NCBI GenBank assembly: GCA_004293485.1
Contig: RDYW01000040.1
Span: 1 to 64,000, forward strand
DNA: 64,000 nucleotides
Direction of reading: 5' to 3'
From: Sphingobacteriales bacterium
GTDB lineage: Bacteria > Bacteroidota > Bacteroidia > Sphingobacteriales > Sphingobacteriaceae
The notes below the pieces were generated by a model. The model was given only the letters and a program-made list of their open reading frames with translations, had not been told where the DNA came from and did no database searches. Shown here piece by piece: positions 1 through 8,363 of the stretch; within the stretch, counting starts at the first letter, position 1; every line of letters begins with the position of its first letter. The translations under genes were made by a program, and so were the position numbers.

Positions 1-80
1 TTAGCTTTTTCTTTTTTGCAAGATGCAGAGAGCATAAGTAGGCTAAATAATAGTAGCAGGGTGTTTTTTATTGTTTTCAT
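1..80 (-). CDS. Lipoprotein, N-terminal part only (third tandem paralogue)
   Basis: Reading from an ATG at 80 down to the window edge gives 26 codons: Met-Lys-Thr, a hydrophobic stretch rich in Leu, a lipobox ending SASC, then KKEK. This is the same N-terminus as the two complete lipoproteins just upstream on the same strand, so a third tandem copy begins here and continues beyond the window. Only the signal peptide is visible, so whether the copy is intact cannot be judged. The KEKA after the lipobox cysteine matches the copy at 702-1235 rather than the nearer one at 127-660. Confidence 0.75.
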   Translation of the reverse strand, partial: MKTIKNTLLLLFSLLMLSASCKKEKA

Positions 81-126
81 AATTTTGTGGTTTTTTTAAA
101 TGTTAAGTAATGTTTTAATAACAATA

Positions 127-660
127 TTATTCTATTGGTAAATCAAACCTACCTTCGGTAGCAATTATAGTTGGGCATCCTGTTTTTTCGAGTTTAAAAT
201 TAAATGTGCCTGAAATTATTTTTGCTTGTAAATCCAATCGAGAGATGGTTAAAGTACCTGTTTGTACATTATCTTTTTCACTACCTAAATAAGTACATTT
301 TGAATTACTGTAATAAATGATTACTTTATCTTCAGAAATAACGTAACTACCTGTTGATTTAATATTATAACTTCCTATAGTAATACTTTCTTTAACCCCT
401 TGTGAAATAAGTCGATTTGCCAAAACATTAAATGTACCGCCCATATAACCAGGGTCGTACGATAAATCAAGTGTTCTATCTAATAGTCCACCTTTAGGTT
501 TCCAAATTTCCCCATTAATTAGGCAACCAAAAGTATTTGCGCCAGTCTGTGTTGCAGGGGGTAAGTCATCAATTGGGTTTTTAGATTTTTCTTTTTTGCA
601 AGATGCAGCTAGCATAAGTAAACTGCAGAATAGTACGAGGATGTTTTTTAGTGGTTTCAT
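127..660 (-). CDS. Small lipoprotein, tandem copy 2 (DUF6252-like)
   Basis: A 177-residue protein with a lipoprotein signal peptide (hydrophobic segment 8-19, lipobox LAASC with Cys21), so probably anchored in the outer or inner membrane and facing the periplasm or surface. The mature part contains the TGANTFGCLINGEIW block (about 39-53), which resembles from memory the DUF6252 family of Bacteroidota lipoproteins; no function is known to me. It is a near duplicate of the protein at 702-1235: residues about 27-78 and 142-177 are identical, whereas the middle (about 79-141) differs at roughly every second or third position. The gap to the upstream copy is 41 bases, so the genes are probably co-transcribed from the gene at 1232-1585 downward. 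Confidence 0.85.
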   Translation of the reverse strand: MKPLKNILVLFCSLLMLAASCKKEKSKNPIDDLPPATQTGANTFGCLINGEIWKPKGGLLDRTLDLSYDPGYMGGTFNVLANRLISQGVKESITIGSYNIKSTGSYVISEDKVIIYYSNSKCTYLGSEKDNVQTGTLTISRLDLQAKIISGTFNFKLEKTGCPTIIATEGRFDLPIE

Positions 661-701
661 AATATTAGGGTTTAAATGTTAAGTATTTTGTTAATAAAGT
701 A

Positions 702-1235
702 TTATTCTATAGGTAAATCAAACCTACCTTCAGTAGCAATTATAGTAGGGCATCCTGTTTTTTCAAGTTTAAAATTAAAAGTTCCCGAAATTATTTTTGC
801 TTGTAAATCCAATCGAGTGATGATAAGGATGCCTGATTGTATGTTATCCACCTCATCACTCAAATAAGCACAATCGGACTTACGGAAATTAATACCAACT
901 TTATTTTTTGAGATAACAAAACTTCCTGTTGATTGCAAATTATAACTTGCAATTGTAATCCTTTCAGACACCCCTTGGGAAAGAAATCTGTTTGCGATGA
1001 CATTAAATGTACCGCCCATATAACCAGGGTCGTACGATAAATCAAGTGTTCTATCTAATAGTCCACCTTTAGGTTTCCAAATTTCCCCGTTAATTAGGCA
1101 ACCAAAAGTATTTGCGCCAGTTTGTGTAGCAGGGGGTAAATCGTCAATAGGGTTTTTAGCTTTTTCTTTTTTGCAAGATGCAGCTAGCATAAGTATGCTG
1201 CACAATAGTATGAGGATGTTTTTTAGTGGTTTCAT
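702..1235 (-). CDS. Small lipoprotein, tandem copy 1 (DUF6252-like)
   Basis: A 177-residue lipoprotein of exactly the same length as its neighbour at 127-660, with lipobox LAASC (Cys21) and the TGANTFGCLINGEIW block. The start codon overlaps the stop of the upstream gene in an ATGA arrangement at 1232-1235, which supports this start and implies translational coupling. The two flanks of the protein are identical to copy 2, also at DNA level over long stretches, while the central 60 or so residues have diverged. This pattern suggests recent duplication with gene conversion, or selection for variation in one exposed face. Function unknown. Confidence 0.87.
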   Translation of the reverse strand: MKPLKNILILLCSILMLAASCKKEKAKNPIDDLPPATQTGANTFGCLINGEIWKPKGGLLDRTLDLSYDPGYMGGTFNVIANRFLSQGVSERITIASYNLQSTGSFVISKNKVGINFRKSDCAYLSDEVDNIQSGILIITRLDLQAKIISGTFNFKLEKTGCPTIIATEGRFDLPIE

Positions 1236-1585
1236 AATTTTGTGGTTTTAGTTTTTCTTTCGCTATTGGGTATCATTTTTTGGAGCTGTGGCTCTGTTAA
1301 TATTTTTTCGAGTTTGCCATTTTTTTCGTCAATTAAAATATCAAATTTTTCTTTTAATTGTTGCTGCGTAATGGTTTTATCGTTTACCAAAAGGTTGGCA
1401 GCGGCTTTGTAATCGTCCATAATGGTGGCTACTTGCTGGGCTGTTTTTTCGTTAACAGCCAATTCTTTGGTTAGGTATTTTGTTTGCTGCTGAGTTTTTA
1501 AGCTATCGGTTTTTTGGCCGTAGGCGGTGTTTATTAACAAAACAGTACATAAAATAATTGCGGGTAATAAAATTGTTTTTTTCAT
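1232..1585 (-). CDS. Small secreted helical protein of unknown function
   Basis: A 117-residue protein with a clear Sec signal peptide (KK, then a hydrophobic run 4-20, cleavage after AYGQ or nearby). The mature part is charged, rich in Lys, Gln and Glu, and predicted by eye to be almost all helical (KTAQQVATIMDDYKAAANLL, later QQLKEKFDILIDEKNGKLEKIL). This organisation recalls small periplasmic Spy/CpxP-like proteins common in Bacteroidota, but I see no LTxxQ signature and do not assign that function. It is the first gene of a run with the downstream lipoproteins, with which it overlaps by four bases. The C-terminus is very basic. Confidence 0.8.
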   Translation of the reverse strand: MKKTILLPAIILCTVLLINTAYGQKTDSLKTQQQTKYLTKELAVNEKTAQQVATIMDDYKAAANLLVNDKTITQQQLKEKFDILIDEKNGKLEKILTEPQLQKMIPNSERKTKTTKL

Positions 1586-1689
1586 AATTTTAAAGTTTAG
1601 AAGTAATTTGGGTAAATAATAATTAAATGTATGGGTAAGTATTTAGAAATCAAAAAGATTATAGTAAAAATTTATGTTATTAAATTGTT

Positions 1690-2049
1690 CTACCCAGCAA
1701 CCACGTAATATATCCCCTCGGATAATTGCACTTTTATGGATGATGGTAAACCAGCACATAATGGGCCATTATCATCCTTAAAAGTTATTAAGTTTCCCTC
1801 GGCACCTAATACGTGTAAATAAGTATCAAAGGTAGAACTGCAATTAGATATGCTTACCTCGGCGGCAGTATTTAGCGTAAACTTGTAATAAATATCATCG
1901 CTTGGCTGGCCATAATCGTTACCAAAGCCATTTGCAGGGGCATTGTTTTTGGTATCGGTATATACCATATCTGGGCTAATAGTACCTGCATTTATAGGAT
2001 TACTAAATGTTGCACTCATCAGTTGAACACAACAATGGCTTAGCCACAT
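1690..2049 (-). pseudogene. Truncated PPC-like beta-sandwich fragment
   Basis: The open frame encodes 119 residues with no signal peptide; its first dozen residues look random. From about residue 13 it reads as a bacterial pre-peptidase C-terminal (PPC)-like domain: ATFSNPINAGT, DDIYYKFTL, TFDTYLHVLG, and SEGIYYVVAG. Such domains normally follow a signal peptide or catalytic domain in secreted proteins and continue a few strands beyond the YYVV strand; here a stop comes directly after it. The ATG lies one base after the stop of the GH3 gene, so it could be translated by coupling, but truncation at both ends makes a remnant of a larger exported protein more likely. Family assignment is from sequence pattern only. 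Confidence 0.6.
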
Positions 2050-2050
2050 A

Positions 2051-3562
2051 CTACCTCATCATTTCCAATATTTCATCTACATATTTACGTTCGTTGGCTA
2101 GCCTAGGTACTTTATGTTGGCCGCCTAGTTTGTCTTTATTTTTTAGCCAATTATAAAAAGTATTGGCTGGGGCAATGTGTATAATGGGGCGTTTTAAGGC
2201 CATATCTTTAAAACGTTTGGCATCGTAATCGGAGTTTACTTCTCGCAGGGTATTGTCTAAAATAGTTGCAAAACGTTCGAACTCGGCAGGCATTTTTTCA
2301 AATTCGATAATCCACTCGTGGCAACCAATATCTTTACCTTTAAAATAAACAGGGCAGGCGGTATAATCTTTTACTAGTGCACCCGTTTCGTTACAGGCTT
2401 TGGTAAGGGCTTTTTCGGCATTATCAATAATAACCTCTTCGCCAAATGCGTTTATAAAATGTTTGGTTCGGCCAGTAATGCGAATGCGGTAAGGGCTAAG
2501 CGAAGTAAATTTAACGGTATCGCCTATCATATAACGCCACAGGCCGGCATTGGTGCTGATAACGATGGCGTAATTTTTATCTAACTCTACCTCGCTTAGG
2601 CTTATGGTTTCGGGAAACTCTTTATCCACTTGGTCCATCGTAATAAATTCATAATAAATGCCATAATCAAGCATTAATAATAAATCGGGCGAGTTTGATT
2701 GGTCTTGTATCCCAAAAAAACCTTCGGATGCGTTATAGGTTTCTAAATAATACATATCGGGGTTAGGTATTAGGTTTTTAAACTGCTCGCGGTAAGGCTC
2801 AAAGTTTACGGCACCATGTACATACAACTCTAGGTTAGGCCATACGTCCATCAAGTTATTTTTACCTGTAATTTCTAATATGCGCTTGGCGAGTACGATA
2901 GTCCAGGTGGGTACGCCCGATATGTTGGTTACGTTTACATCTATAGTGGCTCGGGCCATTTTCTCAATTTTTTCTTCGTAGTTGTTCATCAAGGCAATAG
3001 CCATATCGGGTGTGCGCATAAACTCGGCCCAAGCCGGCAAATTTTTTATCAATACGGCCGATAAATCGCCGTAATAAGAGTTGGGCGTAAGCTGGTTTAC
3101 TTGGTGGCTACCGCCCAATACTAGGCCTTTACCAGTAAACATTTGCGCATCGGGGCGGTTATTGCAATAAATGGCCAGCATATCTTTACCGCCTTTAAAA
3201 TGGCATTCTTCCAGCGACTCGGCACTTACAGGTATAAATTTACTGCGGTGGTGGGTAGTGCCCGATGACTTGGCAAACCATTTTATATCGCTAGGCCACA
3301 ATACGTTTTGCTGGCCTTCCAGCATTTTATCAATATAAGGTTTAAGGCTATCGTAGTTTTGTACGGGTACACGTTGTTTAAATTGTTGTACGTTTTCTAT
3401 ACTGCGGTAATCGTATTTTTTACCCCATTCGGTATCTTTGGCGTCGTTAATTAAGGTAGCAAACCATTCGTCTTGCACTTCGATAGGGTATTTTATAAAA
3501 AGTTCTATTTGGTGCATGCGTTTTTTCATGAACCAGTTTATAAACGAGTTTACAAAAGTCAT
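2051..3562 (-). CDS. GH3 auxin-responsive promoter family protein (acyl-adenylating enzyme)
   Basis: A 503-residue member of the GH3 superfamily, related to plant enzymes that adenylate a carboxylic acid and join it to an amino acid. The diagnostic ATP-binding motif AKSSGTTHHRSKFIPVS is at about residues 91-107, and a second conserved segment, YNASEGFFGIQ, lies near the middle. The start ATG is six bases after the stop of lptB, in a tight minus-strand run recJ-lptB-GH3. Bacterial members are common in Bacteroidota but I know of no established substrate; neither phytohormone metabolism nor any other acid can be inferred from this context. Length is normal for bacterial members. Confidence 0.88.
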   Translation of the reverse strand: MTFVNSFINWFMKKRMHQIELFIKYPIEVQDEWFATLINDAKDTEWGKKYDYRSIENVQQFKQRVPVQNYDSLKPYIDKMLEGQQNVLWPSDIKWFAKSSGTTHHRSKFIPVSAESLEECHFKGGKDMLAIYCNNRPDAQMFTGKGLVLGGSHQVNQLTPNSYYGDLSAVLIKNLPAWAEFMRTPDMAIALMNNYEEKIEKMARATIDVNVTNISGVPTWTIVLAKRILEITGKNNLMDVWPNLELYVHGAVNFEPYREQFKNLIPNPDMYYLETYNASEGFFGIQDQSNSPDLLLMLDYGIYYEFITMDQVDKEFPETISLSEVELDKNYAIVISTNAGLWRYMIGDTVKFTSLSPYRIRITGRTKHFINAFGEEVIIDNAEKALTKACNETGALVKDYTACPVYFKGKDIGCHEWIIEFEKMPAEFERFATILDNTLREVNSDYDAKRFKDMALKRPIIHIAPANTFYNWLKNKDKLGGQHKVPRLANERKYVDEILEMMR

Positions 3563-3568
3563 AGCGGC

Positions 3569-4303
3569 TTAAAACTTTTTAATTTTTAATTCGAAATGCT
3601 GGCCTAAGTAAAACTTTTTGGCCATTTCGTTATTTGCAATTTCGGTAGGAGTGCCGCTTAACATAATTTTTCCTTCGGCAAGTAAATAGGCCCTATCGGT
3701 AATAGATAGGGTTTCGTTTACATTATGGTCGGTAATTAAAATGCCTATGTTACGGTGTTTAAGGCGGGCAACTATCATTTGTATTTCTTCTACCGCAATG
3801 GGGTCTACACCTGCAAAGGGTTCATCTAATAAAATAAATTTAGGGTCGGCGGCTAGGGCTCGGGCTATTTCGGTACGGCGGCGTTCGCCACCCGATAGTA
3901 AGTCGCCACGGTTTTTGCGCACTTTATGCAAGCTAAATTCATTAATTAAGGTTTCGAGCTTTTCTTTTTGTTCTTCTTTGGTATGGGTACCGAGTTCGAG
4001 TACGGCTTTAATATTATCTTCTACACTTAGTTTCCTAAAAACCGATGCCTCTTGTGCCAAGTAACCAATTCCTTTTTTGGCCCGTTTATACATGGGGTTA
4101 TCGGTAATATCCTCATCACCTAAAAAAACCTTGCCCTCGTTAGGCTTTATCAAACCTACAATCATGTAAAACGAAGTGGTTTTACCCGCACCATTAGGCC
4201 CCAGTAAACCTACAATTTCGCCTTGCGCTACTTCAAAAGATACATCGTTTACAACGGTGCGTTGTTTGTATTTTTTTACAAGGTTATCTGCCCTTAATAT
4301 CAT
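3569..4303 (-). CDS. lptB: LPS export ABC transporter ATP-binding protein LptB
   Basis: A 244-residue ABC ATPase. Walker A GPNGAGKT is at 35-42, Q-loop region YLAQEASVF at 81-89, signature LSGGE at 136-140, Walker B ILLDE at 157-161 and an H-loop in [10 protein letters not shown]. The segment after Walker B ([13 protein letters not shown]) and the [10 protein letters not shown] stretch are typical of LptB. In the family the dimer powers extraction of lipopolysaccharide from the inner membrane by LptF/LptG. A candidate LptF/G permease lies far away at 27267-28361. It sits three bases downstream of recJ and six upstream of the GH3 gene. Confidence 0.93.
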   Translation of the reverse strand: MILRADNLVKKYKQRTVVNDVSFEVAQGEIVGLLGPNGAGKTTSFYMIVGLIKPNEGKVFLGDEDITDNPMYKRAKKGIGYLAQEASVFRKLSVEDNIKAVLELGTHTKEEQKEKLETLINEFSLHKVRKNRGDLLSGGERRRTEIARALAADPKFILLDEPFAGVDPIAVEEIQMIVARLKHRNIGILITDHNVNETLSITDRAYLLAEGKIMLSGTPTEIANNEMAKKFYLGQHFELKIKKF

Positions 4304-4306
4304 GGT

Positions 4307-6007
4307 TTAATAGGTTCTAATTGCTTTAATATTTAATTGAATGCTGATTTTATTTTTCCACACATTTGATTCGATGGTGTAGCAAATATCAAAATTTATT
4401 CCCGTATTTATAGCTTCGGCATAGTGGGCAAGGTTAAAGCCAATGCAACTAAAAATAGCTGAGTTGTGTTGGTGCACATTTATTTTTAGGTGATTATTGC
4501 CTACTATTAATGCTTGTCCATATAATTTTACGTTTGTACTGATAAAAACTGGTGCCATATTTTGCGGGCCAAAGGGCTCGAAACGCTGTAAAATACGGTA
4601 AAATTTACCATCAATTTCGTTTAAATTTAGCGGGCTTTGTATATTTATTTTTTGGGTGAGCTGTTCCTCGGTAATGGTGTGGGCTACTACGTTTTCGAAC
4701 TGTTGGGTAAAAACGGCTAAGTTTTCTTCTTTTAAAGTAAGGCCAGCAGCATATTGATGGCCACCAAATTGTTCTAATAAATGGCTGCAACTTTCCAGTG
4801 CTGCATATAAATCAAAATCTTTAACCGACCGGGCCGAACCTGCCAATACCCCGTTACTTTGGGTGAGCACAATGGTAGGTCGATAATATTTTTCGGTAAG
4901 CCGTGATGCCACAATACCTATAACGCCTTTATGCCAGTTGGGGTGATATACTACGGTAGTTTTTCGGTTAATTAATTCGGGCGAATTATCAATCATAAAT
5001 AATGCCTGCTGGGTAATATCGGCATCGTGGGCTTTGCGTTCGGTATTTTTGGTGTTGATGATAAAGCCTGCATCTTCGGCATTTTCGTGGTTATGGGCTA
5101 TCAATAATTTTACGGCATTTTTGGCATCATCAATTCGGCCAGCTGCATTAATACGAGGGCCTAGGCTAAAAACAATATCGGTAATGGTAAAAACATCGCC
5201 TCGGCCACTTATATCTATCAATGCTTTTAGGCCTTTGCAGGGATTTTGGTTCAGCTTTTTTAATCCCCAATGTGCCAATATCCTATTTTCGCCCGTTATA
5301 GGCACAATATCCGATGCAATACTTACCACCACCAAATCTAAATATTGCTGTACCGCTGCAAAAGGTAGCCCGCTTTTATCGGCGAAAGCCTCAATTAATT
5401 TAAAACCTATGCCACAGCCCGAAAGTTCTTTGTAAGGGTAAGTGCAATCGGGGCGTTTGGGGTCTAATACGGCAATGGCATCGGGCAATACGGGGCCAGG
5501 TAAATGATGGTCGCAAATAATAAAATCTATGTTTAGGCTATTGGCATAATCAATTTTATCTACCGATTTTATGCCACAATCTAAAGCTATAATTAACGAG
5601 ATATTGTTTTGGTTAGCGTAATCAATACCTTGGGTAGATATGCCGTAACCCTCTGTATATCTATTGGGTATGTAGTAACTAATGTGCGGATAAATTTCCT
5701 TAAAAAACGAATACACCAAGGCTACCGAGGTGGTACCATCTACATCGTAATCGCCATACACCAATATATGTTGCTGTTTTTCAATAGCTTTTTGTATGCG
5801 AGCTATGGCTTTATCCATATCTTTCATTAAAAAAGGCGGATGCAATTGCGCTATATCGGGGTTAAAAAAATCTTTGGCTTCATTAAAAGTTGTTATCCCT
5901 CGGCTTACCAGCATGTTGGCCAAAACAGGGTTTATATTAAGTTTTTGTGCTAATAAATTTACATTTTTAGGATTGGCTTCTACGGCTTGTACCCAGGTTT
6001 TTATCAT
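4307..6007 (-). CDS. recJ: Single-stranded-DNA-specific exonuclease RecJ
   Basis: A 566-residue RecJ, the 5'-3' single-strand exonuclease used in recombination and repair. The DHH phosphoesterase motifs are visible: DYDVDG at 86-91 and CDHH at 165-168, followed by the DHHA1 portion (GVIGIVASRLTEKYYRP, then GGHQYAAGL) and the C-terminal OB-like part (FEPFGPQNMAPVF). Length fits the family. The start at 6007 has no competing upstream ATG. The gene heads the minus-strand run with lptB and GH3; the 341 bases upstream carry the repeat element described separately. Confidence 0.93.
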   Translation of the reverse strand: MIKTWVQAVEANPKNVNLLAQKLNINPVLANMLVSRGITTFNEAKDFFNPDIAQLHPPFLMKDMDKAIARIQKAIEKQQHILVYGDYDVDGTTSVALVYSFFKEIYPHISYYIPNRYTEGYGISTQGIDYANQNNISLIIALDCGIKSVDKIDYANSLNIDFIICDHHLPGPVLPDAIAVLDPKRPDCTYPYKELSGCGIGFKLIEAFADKSGLPFAAVQQYLDLVVVSIASDIVPITGENRILAHWGLKKLNQNPCKGLKALIDISGRGDVFTITDIVFSLGPRINAAGRIDDAKNAVKLLIAHNHENAEDAGFIINTKNTERKAHDADITQQALFMIDNSPELINRKTTVVYHPNWHKGVIGIVASRLTEKYYRPTIVLTQSNGVLAGSARSVKDFDLYAALESCSHLLEQFGGHQYAAGLTLKEENLAVFTQQFENVVAHTITEEQLTQKINIQSPLNLNEIDGKFYRILQRFEPFGPQNMAPVFISTNVKLYGQALIVGNNHLKINVHQHNSAIFSCIGFNLAHYAEAINTGINFDICYTIESNVWKNKISIQLNIKAIRTY

Positions 6008-6150
6008 ATATTTGGCAATGTTTAACTTGTAAATATACGTTAAACGTTAATTTGATTTTTTAATTGATGTATTAAATATTTGTTTTTTATTGTTTGTTAA
6101 GCTAAGTTCAATTATTAAAACATTGTTTTTTATATTTTTGAATATGATTT

Positions 6151-6263
6151 GGGCGTTTTAACACGCCGTCCGCTATATCTTTTTTTTATTTGTCTATCCC
6201 CCCGACCCCCGAAGGGGGAGATACGGCGTAAAAAAAGGATGCCGCTACCGTCGTTAACGCACC
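6151..6263. repeat. Structured intergenic element with nested inverted repeats
   Basis: This is the main content of the 341-base gap 6008-6348 between divergent genes. Outer ends GGCGTTTTAAC (6152-6162) and GTTAACGC (6253-6260) are imperfectly complementary. Inside, ACGCCGT (6163-6169) with ATCT (6177-6180) pairs with AGATACGGCGT (6219-6229). The core is a GC-rich hairpin, CCCCC-GAA-GGGGG (6206-6218). It is strikingly GC-rich compared with the surrounding AT-rich DNA. I recall similar GGGCG...TCCGCT...GGATGCCGCT...AACGC blocks scattered between genes of many Bacteroidota, but cannot confirm this here. The rest of the gap shows nothing else. Confidence 0.65.
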
Positions 6264-6348
6264 TAACAACATAAAATTCATACGCATCTAAAAATCAATC
6301 ACTAAATAGTTATCCGCTTTAAGCGAAATGTTGAAATAATTATAAAAT

Positions 6349-7125
6349 ATGCCACAAGAAATTACCGCCTTGTTCGAGGGTTCGTACTCGGTTGATGTTA
6401 CCAAAAAATTTATTCCTTTTGATGCCTCAGTGCATAACAAAGCCGATAGGCCAGCATCGTTATTTATACATGTGCAACCGTTTTTAATTAAAACCGAAAC
6501 CGAATTATTGGTTTTGGATACTGGCTTAGGCTATAATAATGCTGCTGGCGATATGATATTGCACCAAAATATTATAAAAGCGGGTTATAAGCCCGATGAT
6601 GTGAGCAAAGTATTGATGACGCATTTACATTTCGACCATAGTGGTGGCATGGTGTATAACCGCGATGGAAAACTAGAATTAAGTTTCCCCAATGCCGAAT
6701 ATGTGGTGCAACGGGGCGAGTGGGAAACGGCTTACAGTGGGCAATCAAAATCGTACCGAACCGAAATTTTTGATGTGTTACAACGCAGTGGGCAGCTACA
6801 CTTGGTAGATGGCAGCGGCACTTTAACCCACGAAATTAGCTACGAACTTACGGGTGGGCATTGCGAGTTTCACCAAGTGTTTCATATAAAAACAGCTAAT
6901 AATCATTATTTTATGGGTGGTGATATATTGCCCGAGCCACAGCAGTTGCTGAAAAAATTTGCTGCCAAGTATGATTTTGATGGCCGAAAAGCATTGGATT
7001 TACGCTTGCAATATGGTGAAAAAGCGGTAGAACAAAACTGGGTTTGCTTGTTTTATCATTCGGATAATAAAGCATACGCAAGGGTAAATAAAAACGAAGC
7101 TGGTTTTTATTTTGAGGCGATTTAA
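6349..7125 (+). CDS. MBL-fold metallo-hydrolase
   Basis: A 258-residue metallo-beta-lactamase-fold protein. The zinc motif HLHFDH is at 92-97 after a conserved DTG (57-59), with later ligand positions in ELTGGHCEFHQ and GGDILPE. There is no signal peptide, so it is probably cytoplasmic. The arrangement with a large N-terminal beta sheet and a DTGLG loop resembles lactonase- and hydrolase-type members, but the substrate cannot be read from the sequence. It stands alone on the plus strand, converging with the receiver-domain gene only five bases downstream. Confidence 0.85.
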   Translation: MPQEITALFEGSYSVDVTKKFIPFDASVHNKADRPASLFIHVQPFLIKTETELLVLDTGLGYNNAAGDMILHQNIIKAGYKPDDVSKVLMTHLHFDHSGGMVYNRDGKLELSFPNAEYVVQRGEWETAYSGQSKSYRTEIFDVLQRSGQLHLVDGSGTLTHEISYELTGGHCEFHQVFHIKTANNHYFMGGDILPEPQQLLKKFAAKYDFDGRKALDLRLQYGEKAVEQNWVCLFYHSDNKAYARVNKNEAGFYFEAI

Positions 7126-7129
7126 TTTT

Positions 7130-7534
7130 TCAAATATCGGCAAAAATTGCATCAACAATTTGGGTGGTTAATGGCTTGGATATAAATTTATTTACAAAAC
7201 TGTAAGATTTTGATTTTGTAATATCGGTATCAGATACGGATGAAGAAACAATGTTGATAATAATTTTTTTATTTAAAAAAGGCAAAATTGTTTTTTGATA
7301 CTCCTCTAAAAATTGCCATCCGTTCATAACGGGCATGTTTATATCCAATAAAATAATATCGGGTAAGTTTTGTGGCTGTGCAAGGTTTGAAATTAAAAAG
7401 TTTATACCAATTTGGCCATTTAAACATGTACTTACGTTAGCAAAAGGAGGCATTTTGTTTATTAACATTTGGGCTATAAAATTATTAATTTCATCGTCAT
7501 CAATAATCAAAAAATGCGGGTTTTTATAAAGCAT
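7130..7534 (-). CDS. Stand-alone response-regulator receiver protein
   Basis: A 134-residue single-domain receiver. The acidic pocket is DDD (12-14), the phosphorylatable Asp is D64 in ILLDINMPVMNG, the conserved Ser/Thr region is VSSSVS (97-101), and Lys120 precedes Pro in the ISKPL motif. No output domain is present, so like CheY or Spo0F it must act by protein contact or phosphotransfer. No histidine kinase lies next to it; the hybrid kinase and its partner at 29262-34769 are far away and only one possible source of phosphate. It has its own AT-rich upstream region that contains the terminator of the YceI gene. Confidence 0.88.
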   Translation of the reverse strand: MLYKNPHFLIIDDDEINNFIAQMLINKMPPFANVSTCLNGQIGINFLISNLAQPQNLPDIILLDINMPVMNGWQFLEEYQKTILPFLNKKIIINIVSSSVSDTDITKSKSYSFVNKFISKPLTTQIVDAIFADI

Positions 7535-7567
7535 TGTAATTTTTAATAAGCAAATATGCCATATTAG

Positions 7568-7606
7568 TATATAAAAAAAGCAAATTTATATTGCTTTTTT
7601 TATATA
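7568..7606 (-). terminator. Hairpin terminator downstream of the YceI gene
   Basis: A perfect 16-base inverted repeat (7568-7583 with 7591-7606) encloses a 7-base loop. The stem ends in an A/T run that gives a U-tract on the minus strand. It lies eight bases beyond the stop of the YceI-like gene and before the receiver gene, so it probably separates the two transcripts. Confidence 0.65.
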
Positions 7607-7613
7607 CAATTTT

Positions 7614-8201
7614 TTAAAGGCTGGCAACCAAGCTAATATTTAATTCAAAATCGTTATCAATAGCTTTATCGCCTAAATTAAAAAAGCTTTTTGAACCGTA
7701 CCTTATATCAAAATTTGTTCTATCCACCATAACTTTTTTTGCTTCGGCCACTATAGTTTTACCGCTTATGGTAATAACAGCTGGAAAATTTATAGTTTGT
7801 GTAATACCTTTAATACTTAGTTTGCCTGTTATGTTAGCTGTACCTTTGCCTAATGGTGTTACTTTTGTGATTTCGAAGGTAGAAACTGGGTATTTTTCGA
7901 CAGCAAAAAAATCATCCGATTTTAAGTGCCCTAAAAGTTTTTCCATGTATTCGCCTGTTAAATCGGTACATGAAATACTAGTCATATCAATAGTAAAATT
8001 ACCTCCTTTTAATGTTTTATTGTCGGCAATAAGGTTGCCCGAGGCTAATTTAATTTTACCAGCATGCTCGCCGGTAACTTTTCGGCCTACCCAAGTAACC
8101 GAAGATTTGTTAACGTTAACCGTGTAGGTGTTACTTTTTTGTGGTGTAAAGGCTAGCAATGCAACTGCTACTGTGCCTAATATTAAAGTTATTTTTTTCA
8201 T
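7614..8201 (-). CDS. YceI family periplasmic lipid-binding protein
   Basis: A 195-residue protein with a signal peptide (KK, hydrophobic 5-18) and the YceI lipocalin-like barrel: SVTWVGRKVTGEHAGKI near the start, FTIDMTSISC, LKSDDFFAVEKYP, and ITGKLSIKGITQTI. Members bind isoprenoid or amphiphilic molecules in the periplasm; the ligand here is unknown. Length is normal. It is followed by a strong terminator and is divergent from dihydroorotase, so it appears monocistronic. Confidence 0.9.
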   Translation of the reverse strand: MKKITLILGTVAVALLAFTPQKSNTYTVNVNKSSVTWVGRKVTGEHAGKIKLASGNLIADNKTLKGGNFTIDMTSISCTDLTGEYMEKLLGHLKSDDFFAVEKYPVSTFEITKVTPLGKGTANITGKLSIKGITQTINFPAVITISGKTIVAEAKKVMVDRTNFDIRYGSKSFFNLGDKAIDNDFELNISLVASL

Positions 8202-8351
8202 ATTTTAATTTTTTGTGCAATATGGGCATAAAAAAATATATGTTTAAACATCTAATTTTTATTTAACATTAAAATGATAAAACAAAAAACTAAATAAGGT
8301 TATTAAAAGGCATTAATAAATTGTAGTATAAAATAAATCTTTTTTTTAACC

Positions 8352-8359
8352 TAACTTTG
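8352..8359 (+). promoter_or_regulatory. Candidate -7 promoter box (TAACTTTG) of dihydroorotase
   Basis: TAACTTTG matches the Bacteroidota -7 consensus TAnnTTTG. Its last base is four bases before the ATG at 8364, which would place the transcription start at or very near the start codon. I see no good TTG/TTTG -33 box at the usual distance, so this rests on the -7 element alone. Confidence 0.4.
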
Positions 8360-8363
8360 GTAC

